Shown: positions 42,438-50,291 of the stretch, piece by piece
Layout: every line of letters starts with the position of its first letter
Position numbering within the stretch: position 1 is the stretch's first letter
NCBI RefSeq assembly: GCF_023156585.1
Contig: NZ_JALNMI010000005.1
Span: 1-64,000 of the forward strand
Reading direction: 5' to 3'
Length of the DNA stretch: 64,000 bases
Source of the DNA: Subsaxibacter sp. CAU 1640
GTDB taxonomy: Bacteria > Bacteroidota > Bacteroidia > Flavobacteriales > Flavobacteriaceae
The notes under the pieces: model-generated
Databases searched by the model: none
Told to the model about the DNA's origin: nothing
What the model saw: only the letters and a program-made list of their open reading frames with translations
Translations under genes and position numbers: made by a program

Positions 42438-43616
42438 ATGAGCGAAAATATAAGCAATCGTTATGCGCAACGAGGCGTTTCTGCTTCAAAAGAAGATGTC
42501 CACAACGCTATAAAGAATATTGACAAGGGCCTATTTCCTAAAGCATTTTGTAAAATCGTTCCCGACTATTTAACAAATGATGATGATTATTGTTTGATAA
42601 TGCATGCCGATGGTGCAGGTACTAAATCGTCTTTGGCTTATATGTATTGGAAAGAAACGGGAGACATTTCTGTATGGAAAGGGATTGCCCAAGATGCGCT
42701 CATTATGAACATCGATGATTTGCTATGTGTTGGTGCAACGGATAGTATTATGTTGTCTTCGACCATCGGAAGAAATAAAAATTTGATTCCAGGCGAAGTG
42801 ATTTCTGCAATTATCAATGGTACTGAAGAATTAATATCCGAGTTAAAAGAATATGGCGTAACAATTCATTCAACAGGTGGCGAAACTGCTGACGTGGGTG
42901 ATTTGGTAAGAACAATTATTGTTGATTCTACAGTGACCGCGCGAATGAAACGAAGTGATGTCATTGATAATTCCAATATCAGAGAAGGTGACGTTATCGT
43001 AGGATTATCGTCATCAGGTCAAGCTACTTACGAAAAGAAATATAATGGAGGTATGGGAAGCAACGGTTTAACTTCTGCAAGGCATGATGTTTTCAACAAT
43101 TACCTTGCTGAAAAATTTCCAGAAAGCTACGATGCTTCGGTACCTAAAGAGTTAGTTTATTCTGGAAATGTAAAATTAACTGATAGTGTTGATGGTTCTC
43201 CTATTGACGCTGGTAAGCTAGTATTGTCACCTACAAGAACTTATGCGCCAATCATCAAAAAAATAATGTCAAAATACAATTCAAAAGACATACATGGTAT
43301 GGTGCATTGCAGTGGAGGAGCTCAAACTAAAATCCTTCATTTTATTGATAATTTGCACATCGTAAAAGATAATATGTTGCCGATTCCACCGTTGTTTAGA
43401 CTGATTCAGGAACAATCGAATACAGATTGGAAGGAAATGTATCAAGTTTTCAATTGTGGACATCGTATGGAACTGTACGTGTCGCAATCTGTTGCGGAAG
43501 ATATTATTTCCATTTCTGAATCATTTAACGTTCAAGCTCAAATTATAGGCAGGGTTGAGGCATCGAACCAAAAGAAATTGACCATCAAAAGTGAGTTTGG
43601 AACATTTGAATATTAA
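42438..43616 (+). CDS. purM: AIR synthase (phosphoribosylformylglycinamidine cyclo-ligase)
   Basis: Closes the imidazole ring in purine synthesis with ATP. The 392-residue protein begins SNRYAQRGVSASKEDVH, close to the family YxxxGV-x-D opening, and carries HADGAGTKSSLAYMYW, MNIDDLLCVGATDSIMLSSTI, HSTGGETADVGDL, IVGLSSSGQATYE and, late, GMVHCSGGAQTK. It belongs to the longer Bacteroidota AIR-synthase subgroup and is annotated in some genomes only as AIR synthase-related; the activity is probable rather than certain. Its neighbours are unrelated. Confidence 0.88.
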   Translation: MSENISNRYAQRGVSASKEDVHNAIKNIDKGLFPKAFCKIVPDYLTNDDDYCLIMHADGAGTKSSLAYMYWKETGDISVWKGIAQDALIMNIDDLLCVGATDSIMLSSTIGRNKNLIPGEVISAIINGTEELISELKEYGVTIHSTGGETADVGDLVRTIIVDSTVTARMKRSDVIDNSNIREGDVIVGLSSSGQATYEKKYNGGMGSNGLTSARHDVFNNYLAEKFPESYDASVPKELVYSGNVKLTDSVDGSPIDAGKLVLSPTRTYAPIIKKIMSKYNSKDIHGMVHCSGGAQTKILHFIDNLHIVKDNMLPIPPLFRLIQEQSNTDWKEMYQVFNCGHRMELYVSQSVAEDIISISESFNVQAQIIGRVEASNQKKLTIKSEFGTFEY

Positions 43617-43647
43617 ATAGATTTCAATCTTTTCAACCATCAATTTT

Positions 43648-44625
43648 ATGAGATTTCTTTTTATTGCTACTCTTTTATTTTCTTTCCAACTCTCAAATAG
43701 TCAAATTTTTCAAATGCCGAATGCAAATGGTTATATGTTGCGTGTAAAGGCGGCTGATACTATACCGAAATGGGATTTAAAGCACAGAGTAGGTTTGGAT
43801 ATCAATGAAGTGACGTTTGTGAATTGGAATGCTGGAGGCAGTAACTCCATTTCTGCATTAATGGGCATCAGATCAGAACTCAATTACAAATACGGACTAT
43901 TTAAATGGAAGAGCCAGGCTATTGTGAATTATGGAATAAATAAGCAACAAGAACAAGAGCTGCGCAAAACTAGTGATGAATTGGAACTGATATCAACAGT
44001 TGGTTTTCAAAAAGACAGCGAAAGCAATTGGTTTTTCTCTTCTCGATTTAATTTTAAGACCCAATTCACAAATGGCTATAATTATCCTAATCGTTCTACA
44101 CCTATATCTAGGTTTATGGCACCAGGTTATTTATTCATTGGAGGCGGAGTTGAGTATGGAAAAAACATAGATAAATTTTCCACATATTTCTCACCACTGA
44201 CGTTTAAATCTACATTTGTTTTGGATAAAGATTTATCAAACGCTGGATCTTTTGGGGTTAGAAAGGCTGTGGTAGATAGTGAAGGAAACATCATTAAACA
44301 AGGCGAGAGAGTAAGAACCGAAATAGGAATGCTATTGACCAACGAATTCGAAACTAAAGTTTTTGATAATGTTTTAGTTAGAAATAGGGCAAGTTTCTAT
44401 TCGGATTATATCAACAGCTTCGGGAATATTGACGTAGACTGGGAGGTAATTTTTAATTTTAAGGTGAATCAATACGTAAAAGCAACATTGGGTTCACATG
44501 TAAGGTATGATAACGATGTAAAAACATTTGCCGAAGTTGAAAATGAAGAAGAGGAACTAGTGATGGAAGGTGCAAAGATACAATGGAAACAACTTTTGGG
44601 AATAGGAGTTGTGGTCGATTTCTAA
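43648..44625 (+). CDS. DUF3078 outer membrane protein
   Basis: A 325-residue protein with signal peptide (MRFLFIATLLFSFQLSNS, cleavage before QI). The segment WDLKHRVGLDINEVTFVNWNAGGSNSISALMG is the DUF3078 signature. The rest is a beta-barrel-like pattern ending LLGIGVVVDF. The family is restricted to Bacteroidota and its function is unknown. It starts 31 bp after purM and is convergent with the small ABC module. Confidence 0.87.
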   Translation: MRFLFIATLLFSFQLSNSQIFQMPNANGYMLRVKAADTIPKWDLKHRVGLDINEVTFVNWNAGGSNSISALMGIRSELNYKYGLFKWKSQAIVNYGINKQQEQELRKTSDELELISTVGFQKDSESNWFFSSRFNFKTQFTNGYNYPNRSTPISRFMAPGYLFIGGGVEYGKNIDKFSTYFSPLTFKSTFVLDKDLSNAGSFGVRKAVVDSEGNIIKQGERVRTEIGMLLTNEFETKVFDNVLVRNRASFYSDYINSFGNIDVDWEVIFNFKVNQYVKATLGSHVRYDNDVKTFAEVENEEEELVMEGAKIQWKQLLGIGVVVDF

Positions 44626-44631
44626 TTCATC

Positions 44632-45291
44632 TTAAAAAGGATTAGACTTCAGATACCCATAATTTTCAAGTTCTACAAAATTTTTAATTTGATGTGTAGC
44701 ACCATTTTTTAAAAGGTACAATTCTTCAGAAATATCACAAACATCTTTATAATAATGATCAGTAATGATGATTATTTTTGACTGTTTCTCTTGCTCAATT
44801 AACTTTTTGATGTTTTCTATATATATAGGTGCAATGTGCGAAAACGGTTCATCAAGCAAAACAATTTCCTTTGTCATTTTTAACATTAAAAAGATTTCCA
44901 AAACTCTTTGTTCACCTCCCGAAAGTGTTTTAACATTTTTATTCCAATAGATCGCAAAAGATTCAAAAAAGTCAGTAAATTCAGTAAAATCTACTTTTAA
45001 TAATTTAAAAAGGGTTTTGAGTTTGATGTTTTTTGGCGCCAATTTATGTTGAGGCAATAAATTCACAACAGTCTCTAAATAAAGAGGTTTTGTCACAATC
45101 CTTCCATCCAATCGTAAGGATTTGTATTTAGGTTGAAGTGATCCAAAAATGATGGATAACAGACAGCTTTTTCCGCAGCCATTACTTCCAAGGATTCCAG
45201 TGACTTTGCCAGTTTCGGCTTTAAGATAAATTCCGTTGAGAATTGTTCTATTCGAAAAACTTAATTCGACACTGTCAATCTCTAAAATCAT
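44632..45291 (-). CDS. Compact ABC ATPase
   Basis: A 219-residue stand-alone ATPase with Walker A GSNGCGKSC, signature TLSGGEQRVLEI, Walker B EIVLLDEPFSH and a switch His in IIITDHYYKDV. It is shorter than most transport ATPases. Its start overlaps the stop of the 104-residue membrane protein (ATGA), which implies coupled translation and perhaps a two-part complex. Transported substrate unknown. Confidence 0.85.
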   Translation of the reverse strand: MILEIDSVELSFSNRTILNGIYLKAETGKVTGILGSNGCGKSCLLSIIFGSLQPKYKSLRLDGRIVTKPLYLETVVNLLPQHKLAPKNIKLKTLFKLLKVDFTEFTDFFESFAIYWNKNVKTLSGGEQRVLEIFLMLKMTKEIVLLDEPFSHIAPIYIENIKKLIEQEKQSKIIIITDHYYKDVCDISEELYLLKNGATHQIKNFVELENYGYLKSNPF

Positions 45292-45602
45292 ATAAACTCT
45301 TGCATTATGAATATAAATATAATGGTTATAATGACGTCTATGATGAATAGGGATGCAAATAATCGAAGGTTCGAAATACCTAAATTTTTATAAAAGATGA
45401 GTTTCTGCTGTCCATTTGTTTCATTAATGAAATAATATAAAAACAAGGTCAATATTAGCTTTGAAAAGATAGCGGTGGCAAGGTTTGGTCCAAAAATAAC
45501 ATTCAGGATATTAACGGCAAAAGACCATACGGCAAATGGTTTGTAAAAAAGTAATATGGCCTCAAAGCGTTGCAACATAAGTTGAGAACGTGAATTATTC
45601 AC
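45288..45602 (-). CDS. 104-residue membrane protein, possible partner of the ABC ATPase
   Basis: Three hydrophobic helices are visible (about residues 15-40, 42-62 and 78-101), with FYKPFAVWSFAVNILNVIFG at the start and FASLFIIDVIITIIFIFIMQEFI at the end. Start codon GTG at 45600-45602; Met 9 is an alternative. No known permease motif. Translationally coupled to the ATPase. It is small for an ABC membrane subunit, so it would have to act as an oligomer. Confidence 0.65.
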   Translation of the reverse strand: MNNSRSQLMLQRFEAILLFYKPFAVWSFAVNILNVIFGPNLATAIFSKLILTLFLYYFINETNGQQKLIFYKNLGISNLRLFASLFIIDVIITIIFIFIMQEFI

Positions 45603-45680
45603 AATTATTTTGAATTATGGGATTGTTCAATAAATCAGTAATCCTGATCAAAACTCCATTTTGGAGAGAAACGATGACTA

Positions 45681-45712
45681 TTGATTCTTTCAAAGAAATA
45701 ATCGTATTTTTG
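45681..45712 (+). promoter_or_regulatory. Promoter of prfA
   Basis: TTG at 45681-45683, spacer 21 bp, perfect -7 box TATTTTTG at 45705-45712; the start codon is 21 bp further on. Confidence 0.7.
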
Positions 45713-45733
45713 CAGCACAATTTAAACGCATAA

Positions 45734-46810
45734 ATGTTAGATAAATTAAATATAGTAAAGCAACGTTTCGATGAGGTGAATGATTTAATTATTCAACCCA
45801 ATGTCATCAGCGACCAAAAACGTTACATCGCTCTCAACAAAGAATATAAAGAGTTGAAAGTTTTGGTTGATAAACGCGATGAATACAAAACATTGTTGGA
45901 TAACCTGAAGGAAGCAGAAGACATTATCAAAGAAGGTGGCGATGCAGAAATGGTGGAAATGGCGAAAATGCAGTATGAGGAAGCCGAAGAAGCCATTCCT
46001 AAAATTGAGGAGGAAATCAAATTTTTGTTGATTCCCAAAAACCCTGAAGATGCGAAGAATGCTGTGGTCGAACTTCGTGCAGGTACAGGTGGTGATGAAG
46101 CAAGTATTTTTGCTGGAGATTTATATAGAATGTACACCAAATATTGCGAAAGCAAAGGCTGGAAAGTTGAGGTCGTAGATTTCAACGAAGGAACGTCTGG
46201 AGGTTTCAAGGAGATGATTTTTGAAGTAAATGGTGAAGATGTGTACGGAACCTTGAAGTTTGAAGCAGGTGTACACCGTGTACAGCGTGTACCTCAAACG
46301 GAAACTCAAGGACGTGTGCATACCAGTGCAGCAACAGTAATTGTGTTGCCGGAAGCGGAAGAATTTGATGTCGAACTGGATATGGCCGATGTTCGTATCG
46401 AGCGCACTACATCTACAGGTCCTGGTGGTCAGAGTGTCAACACGACCTATTCTGCCATCAAATTACACCACGAACCTACAGGGATGATTGTAAGTTGCCA
46501 AGACCAAAAGTCATCACACAAAAATCTTGAAAAAGCATTAAAAGTATTACGTTCAAGGTTGTATGAGTTAGAGCTTGAAAAGAAACTCGCTGCCGATTCA
46601 GAAAAGCGTAAAAGTATGGTGTCAACAGGCGACCGAAGTGCGAAAATCAGAACCTATAACTATTCGCAAGGGCGTGTCACAGACCATCGTATTGGACTGA
46701 CCTTGTATGATTTGGCGAACATTATGAATGGCGATATTCAAAAAATTATTGACGAATTAATGTTGGCAGAAAATACCGAATTGTTAAAAGCAAACACCGA
46801 TATCATTTAA
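45734..46810 (+). CDS. prfA: Peptide chain release factor 1
   Basis: Recognises UAA and UAG and triggers peptide release. The 358-residue protein contains [22 protein letters not shown] and the catalytic GGQ in [20 protein letters not shown], preceded by the [21 protein letters not shown] region. The recognition loop occurs as usual between the two. No programmed frameshift (that belongs to prfB). Separate promoter and terminator. Confidence 0.96.
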   Translation: MLDKLNIVKQRFDEVNDLIIQPNVISDQKRYIALNKEYKELKVLVDKRDEYKTLLDNLKEAEDIIKEGGDAEMVEMAKMQYEEAEEAIPKIEEEIKFLLIPKNPEDAKNAVVELRAGTGGDEASIFAGDLYRMYTKYCESKGWKVEVVDFNEGTSGGFKEMIFEVNGEDVYGTLKFEAGVHRVQRVPQTETQGRVHTSAATVIVLPEAEEFDVELDMADVRIERTTSTGPGGQSVNTTYSAIKLHHEPTGMIVSCQDQKSSHKNLEKALKVLRSRLYELELEKKLAADSEKRKSMVSTGDRSAKIRTYNYSQGRVTDHRIGLTLYDLANIMNGDIQKIIDELMLAENTELLKANTDII

Positions 46811-46818
46811 ACAATCAG

Positions 46819-46840
46819 GCCTCTTTTGAGGCTTTTTTTA
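46819..46840 (+). terminator. Terminator after prfA
   Basis: GCCTC-TTTT-GAGGC and a run of seven T. Confidence 0.8.
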
Positions 46841-46846
46841 TAACTT

Positions 46847-47671
46847 ATGACTACAAAACAACTCATCAGTCAAATCAAGAAAAAGAAATCTTTTTTATGC
46901 ATCGGTTTGGATGTCGATTTAGAGAAAATCCCACCGCATCTATTAAATGAAGAGGATCCGATGTTTGCGTTCAATAAAGAAATTATTGATGCCACACATC
47001 ACTTGGCAGTCGCCTACAAACCGAATATCGCTTTTTACGAAGCACAAGGTTTGGCTGGTTGGAAAGCTTTGGAAAAAACAATAATGTACCTTAATGTGAT
47101 GCATCCAGAGATTTTTACCATTGCAGATGCCAAGAGAGGCGATATCGGCAATACCAGCAGTATGTATGCCAAAGCCTTCCTGCAAGATTTGGATTTTGAC
47201 AGTGTTACAGTGGCGCCTTATATGGGTAAAGATTCTGTGGAACCTTTTCTTGTGTTTAAGAACAAGCATACCATTTTGTTGGCTTTGACGTCCAACGAAG
47301 GTGCTTTCGATTTTCAAACCAAACGTGTCAATAGAAACTTTTTATATCGTGAAGTCATCAAGACCTCCAAAACCTGGAAGAACTCCAAAAACCTTATGTA
47401 TGTTGTGGGAGCTACGAAAGCCAGCTATTTGAAACAGGTGCGAAAACTGATTCCAGATAGTTTTCTTTTGGTGCCTGGTGTAGGTGCGCAAGGCGGAAGT
47501 TTGAAAGATGTTTGTAAGTATGGTATGACCAAGAATATAGGGTTATTGGTCAACTCTTCTCGAGGGATTATCTATGCGTCCAGTAAAGAGGATTTTGCAC
47601 AAGCTGCAGCTTCAAAAGCAGGAGAATTACAGAAAGAAATGGCGATTTTATTGACCAAAAAGTCTAAATAA
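46847..47671 (+). CDS. pyrF: Orotidine 5'-phosphate decarboxylase
   Basis: Last step of UMP synthesis. The 274-residue protein is of the longer PyrF type: [37 protein letters not shown], the catalytic [20 protein letters not shown] (Asp-x-Lys-x-x-Asp), [16 protein letters not shown] and [11 protein letters not shown]. It starts 36 bp after prfA, past a terminator. The BtuF-like gene follows. Confidence 0.94.
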   Translation: MTTKQLISQIKKKKSFLCIGLDVDLEKIPPHLLNEEDPMFAFNKEIIDATHHLAVAYKPNIAFYEAQGLAGWKALEKTIMYLNVMHPEIFTIADAKRGDIGNTSSMYAKAFLQDLDFDSVTVAPYMGKDSVEPFLVFKNKHTILLALTSNEGAFDFQTKRVNRNFLYREVIKTSKTWKNSKNLMYVVGATKASYLKQVRKLIPDSFLLVPGVGAQGGSLKDVCKYGMTKNIGLLVNSSRGIIYASSKEDFAQAAASKAGELQKEMAILLTKKSK

Positions 47672-47705
47672 TGCCTTCTGATGACTGCGACTGTGACTGT
47701 AAACT

Positions 47706-48515
47706 ATGAAAGATCAACTCAACAGAACAATTCAAATAAACGCAACTCCAAAGCGAATTGTCTCCTTGGTGCCTTCACAAACGGAATTGCTTTATGATAT
47801 GGGTCTGGAATCCTTCATCCTGGGCATCACCAAATTCTGTGTGCATCCTGTTCATTTTAGAAAGGAAAAGAAGATTGTTGGCGGTACAAAAGATGTTCAT
47901 TTTGATAGGATAAAAGAATTGAAGCCAGACATCATTCTATGCAACAAGGAAGAGAACACCAAAGAGATGATTCTCGAACTTGAAAGAATTGCACCTGTTC
48001 ACATCAGTGACATTTATACGATTGAAAATTGTTTGGAATTGATAGAAATGTATGGCAACTTGTTTGCAAAAGAGGAAACAGCTTCTCAAATTATTTCAGA
48101 AATAACAAGCAAGTATGATGATTTTAAAAACTTTATCAGCAATACTTCTGAATTGAAAACAGCATATTTCATTTGGAAAAATCCTTGGATGGTAGCTGCT
48201 AGCGACAACTTCATCAATACGATGTTACAGTTGAATAATTTCAAAAATTACTTCGGTGAACTAACACGTTATCCAGAAATTGAGTTATCGGAAGTTAAAA
48301 ATGAGACGGCAGATTTAGTGTTGCTTTCGAGTGAACCCTTTCCGTTCAGTGAAAAGCATATGGATGAAGTTGGGACCTATTTTCCCAACGCAAAAGTGTT
48401 AGTTGTTGACGGAGAAATGTTCTCTTGGTACGGAACACGTCTTCTCAAAGCCTTTCATTACTTTAAATCGCTGCATCAAGGTCCTTTGAAAGAGTTTTTT
48501 TCAAATTCAAGATAG
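47706..48515 (+). CDS. BtuF-like helical-backbone metal receptor without signal peptide
   Basis: A 269-residue protein of the periplasmic substrate-binding fold typical of corrinoid and iron-chelate receptors: RIVSLVPSQTELLYDMGLESFILGITKFCVHP, then KELKPDIILCNKEENTKE, a connecting helix and, at the end, ETADLVLLSSEPFPFSEKHMDEV. The start MKDQLNRTIQINA lacks any signal peptide or lipobox, and no ABC permease or ATPase follows, so it may act in the cytosol or be a stand-alone family member. Its C-terminal codons overlap by 53 bp with the small minus-strand gene. Confidence 0.85.
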   Translation: MKDQLNRTIQINATPKRIVSLVPSQTELLYDMGLESFILGITKFCVHPVHFRKEKKIVGGTKDVHFDRIKELKPDIILCNKEENTKEMILELERIAPVHISDIYTIENCLELIEMYGNLFAKEETASQIISEITSKYDDFKNFISNTSELKTAYFIWKNPWMVAASDNFINTMLQLNNFKNYFGELTRYPEIELSEVKNETADLVLLSSEPFPFSEKHMDEVGTYFPNAKVLVVDGEMFSWYGTRLLKAFHYFKSLHQGPLKEFFSNSR

Positions 48516-48696
48516 TTTTCTTCAACTTTGAAGCCTCGTGGTACAAAAAGTCGCTCAATCCAGCATCTGTTTGTATCAAATTATAAGCTTCTTCAACAAA
48601 CTTTTTGTAGTTAATTTCTAATTCCTTAAGATTCAAAACCTCGCTTAATCCTAACTTGGTTTTGCCTACTTTGCAAAAATGTGTGTTCATAATCAT
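48463..48696 (-). CDS. Small helical protein, paralogue of the next gene
   Basis: A 77-residue protein. The core YKKFVEEAYNLIQTDAGLSDFLYHEASKLKKTI matches the next gene in YK-x-x-VE-x-AYN-x-x-QTD-x-x-LSD. Coiled-coil-like with many Lys and Leu. I recall a broadly similar small flavobacterial family, Lacal_2735, but the match is tentative. Start at Met 1 or Met 3. The gene overlaps the end of the BtuF-like gene on the other strand by 53 bp. Confidence 0.6.
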   Translation of the reverse strand: MIMNTHFCKVGKTKLGLSEVLNLKELEINYKKFVEEAYNLIQTDAGLSDFLYHEASKLKKTILNLKKTLSKDLDAAI

Positions 48697-48768
48697 CCAT
48701 ATTAAACTGTATATACGAATGATTAATGCAGTTTAGTCTAGCGACTTAAGTTAATTAAATGATAAATT

Positions 48769-48969
48769 TTAATTGGTCTTTTGTTGCAGCGTATCACGAT
48801 TCAAAAACTTCAATTGGTTGAGCTTATTCAAAAGTTTGATGGCTTTGAATTCAGAAAGGTCGCTCAATGCAGAATCGGTTTGGCGAAAGTTGTAAGCTTG
48901 CTCTACAAGTTGTTTGTAGCGTCGTTGTAATTTAGACTGATGTTCTTTTATTTCAGACAATGTTTTCAT
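48769..48969 (-). CDS. Small helical protein, paralogue of the previous gene
   Basis: A 66-residue protein from ATG 48967-48969 (a TTG lies one codon earlier). KLQRRYKQLVEQAYNFRQTDSALSDLSEFKAIKLLNKLNQLKF matches the 77-residue neighbour in the same positions, so the two arose by tandem duplication. Basic, all helical, without signal. Function unknown; tentatively Lacal_2735-like. Confidence 0.6.
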   Translation of the reverse strand: MKTLSEIKEHQSKLQRRYKQLVEQAYNFRQTDSALSDLSEFKAIKLLNKLNQLKFLNRDTLQQKTN

Positions 48970-49316
48970 CAAGGGTATTTGCTATTAATTGATGGTTATA
49001 ATTTCAACATAATGGAACACGTCCATTTACAAGGTCAACGCAAAATTTTAGTTATGTTGAAAACCATAGCTACAACTTTGTAAAATTAAATATATCTAAA
49101 ATATTATTAAAGAGCAAGTTAAAAATCGAATATGTTCATAAAAAAAATCGACCCATCCCCATGAGCCGATTTCCAACTAACTTTTGCTAATCCAAATTAA
49201 AGATGTGTATGTTCTTTCTTGGCACTGCAAAGATGCGTTATAAATCTATTTCCAATGTTATGTAAACATTAGCTTTGGATTAAGGTTAGATAATCATCTT
49301 TGTAATTGATTGTCTT
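48970..49316. other. Intergenic region with terminator and inverted repeat
   Basis: No gene seen. A minus-strand hairpin at 49137-49172 follows a 9-base inverted repeat (TAATCCAAA near 49187, TTTGGATTA near 49272). A CATCTTTG box, one base from the -7 consensus, sits between them on the minus strand. Confidence 0.5.
49137..49172 (-). terminator. Terminator-like hairpin 145 bp beyond the DUF4197 gene
   Basis: On the minus strand, AAATCGGCTCAT-GGGG-ATGGGTCGATTT (two mismatched pairs) ends in a run of T. Confidence 0.6.
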
Positions 49317-50030
49317 TTATTTACCGTCTTGCAACACAAATACTTTTCTCAATAAATCGGTAGTTCTAGAAGACACTTTGGTGCGTATCTCTTTCTCTTC
49401 CACGGCTATCATCGTATAGACGCCCTTCAAAGCTTCACCTGTCACGTAATCGGTAAGGTCAGGATTCACATCATTGGTGAAGGGAATAGCATTGTATTTA
49501 TTGATAAGGTTCGTCCAAATTTGGTCGGCGCCTACTTTGGCAAACGAATTATTGATCACAGGATGAAACTTGTCATACAAAGCTGTTTGTGTTTTGCTTG
49601 TGAGGTATTGCGTCGCCGCATCATCAGAGCCCAACAAGATATTCTTGGCATCTGCAAACGTGATTTCCTTTACGGCATTCACAAAAATAGGTGTCGCCTC
49701 TTTTACGGCATCTTCCGCAGCTCGGTTCAAGGCTTTGAGACCTTCATCGGCAAGATTGCCAAGCCCAATGTCGCGCAGACCTTTATCAACCTTCTGAAGT
49801 TCGGAAGGAAGAAGAATTTTTACCAATTCATTTCTGTAAAACCCATCCGTTTGGGTCAGCTTGCTTACCTGTTTGTCAATCCCAAAGTCAAGGGCTTGGC
49901 GCAGTCCCGCTGCAATCTCTGCATTGCTCAACACAATTCCTCCTTGTGGCAACGAATCGACCACACCTTGCAACTCAGCGCAAGAGGTCAGGGTAAAAAT
50001 CGTAAAAAGGGCTATCCATACTTTTTTCAT
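49317..50030 (-). CDS. DUF4197 lipoprotein-like envelope protein
   Basis: A 237-residue protein with a lipobox signal (MKKVWIALFTIFTLTSC-A, Cys 17). The opening of the mature part (NAEIAAGLRQALDFGIDKQVSKLTQTDGFYRNELVKILLP) and FADAKNILLGSDDAATQYLTSKT with WTNLINKYNAIPF are DUF4197 signatures. Function unknown; the family occurs in many Gram-negative bacteria. Divergent from the B12 mutase gene by 261 bp. Confidence 0.88.
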   Translation of the reverse strand: MKKVWIALFTIFTLTSCAELQGVVDSLPQGGIVLSNAEIAAGLRQALDFGIDKQVSKLTQTDGFYRNELVKILLPSELQKVDKGLRDIGLGNLADEGLKALNRAAEDAVKEATPIFVNAVKEITFADAKNILLGSDDAATQYLTSKTQTALYDKFHPVINNSFAKVGADQIWTNLINKYNAIPFTNDVNPDLTDYVTGEALKGVYTMIAVEEKEIRTKVSSRTTDLLRKVFVLQDGK

Positions 50031-50126
50031 CAGTCGTCAATTTAATATTGGTCAAAAATAATTTAAAATGTTTAGAAGCGCAGTATTTGGGCAAGTTTTT
50101 GAATCAAAAACCGCGTTATCCGCTCT

Positions 50127-50189
50127 ATCTTTTTAATGCTTTTCATAGACCGTGCCACAATTCAAAAGTAGAGAAGCATTAAAAAGGAT
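50127..50189. repeat. Inverted repeat between DUF4197 and the B12 mutase gene
   Basis: ATC(C)TTTTTAATGCTT-type arms at 50127-50144 and 50171-50189 match over about 17 of 19 positions with a loop of about 26 bases. Neither arm has a T tail for the downstream gene. It could be a relic of a small mobile element. Confidence 0.5.
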
Positions 50190-50256
50190 GCCGCTCCTAC
50201 CGTTCTTGCAGTACCAAACTATTCACAATATTAGCCAACATCTTTTGAAAAATCCG

Positions 50257-50264
50257 TAAATTTG
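50257..50264 (+). promoter_or_regulatory. -7 box for icmF
   Basis: TAAATTTG is perfect and lies 27 bp before the start codon. Confidence 0.6.
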
Positions 50265-50291
50265 CATCACTTTTAAATCCTTTTTTTACAA

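Noticed and set aside
45734-46810. Possible prfB with programmed frameshift
   Set aside because: The frame is continuous and the sequence features are those of release factor 1.
50127-50189. Insertion sequence
   Set aside because: Only short inverted arms with a 26-base loop; no transposase or target duplication.
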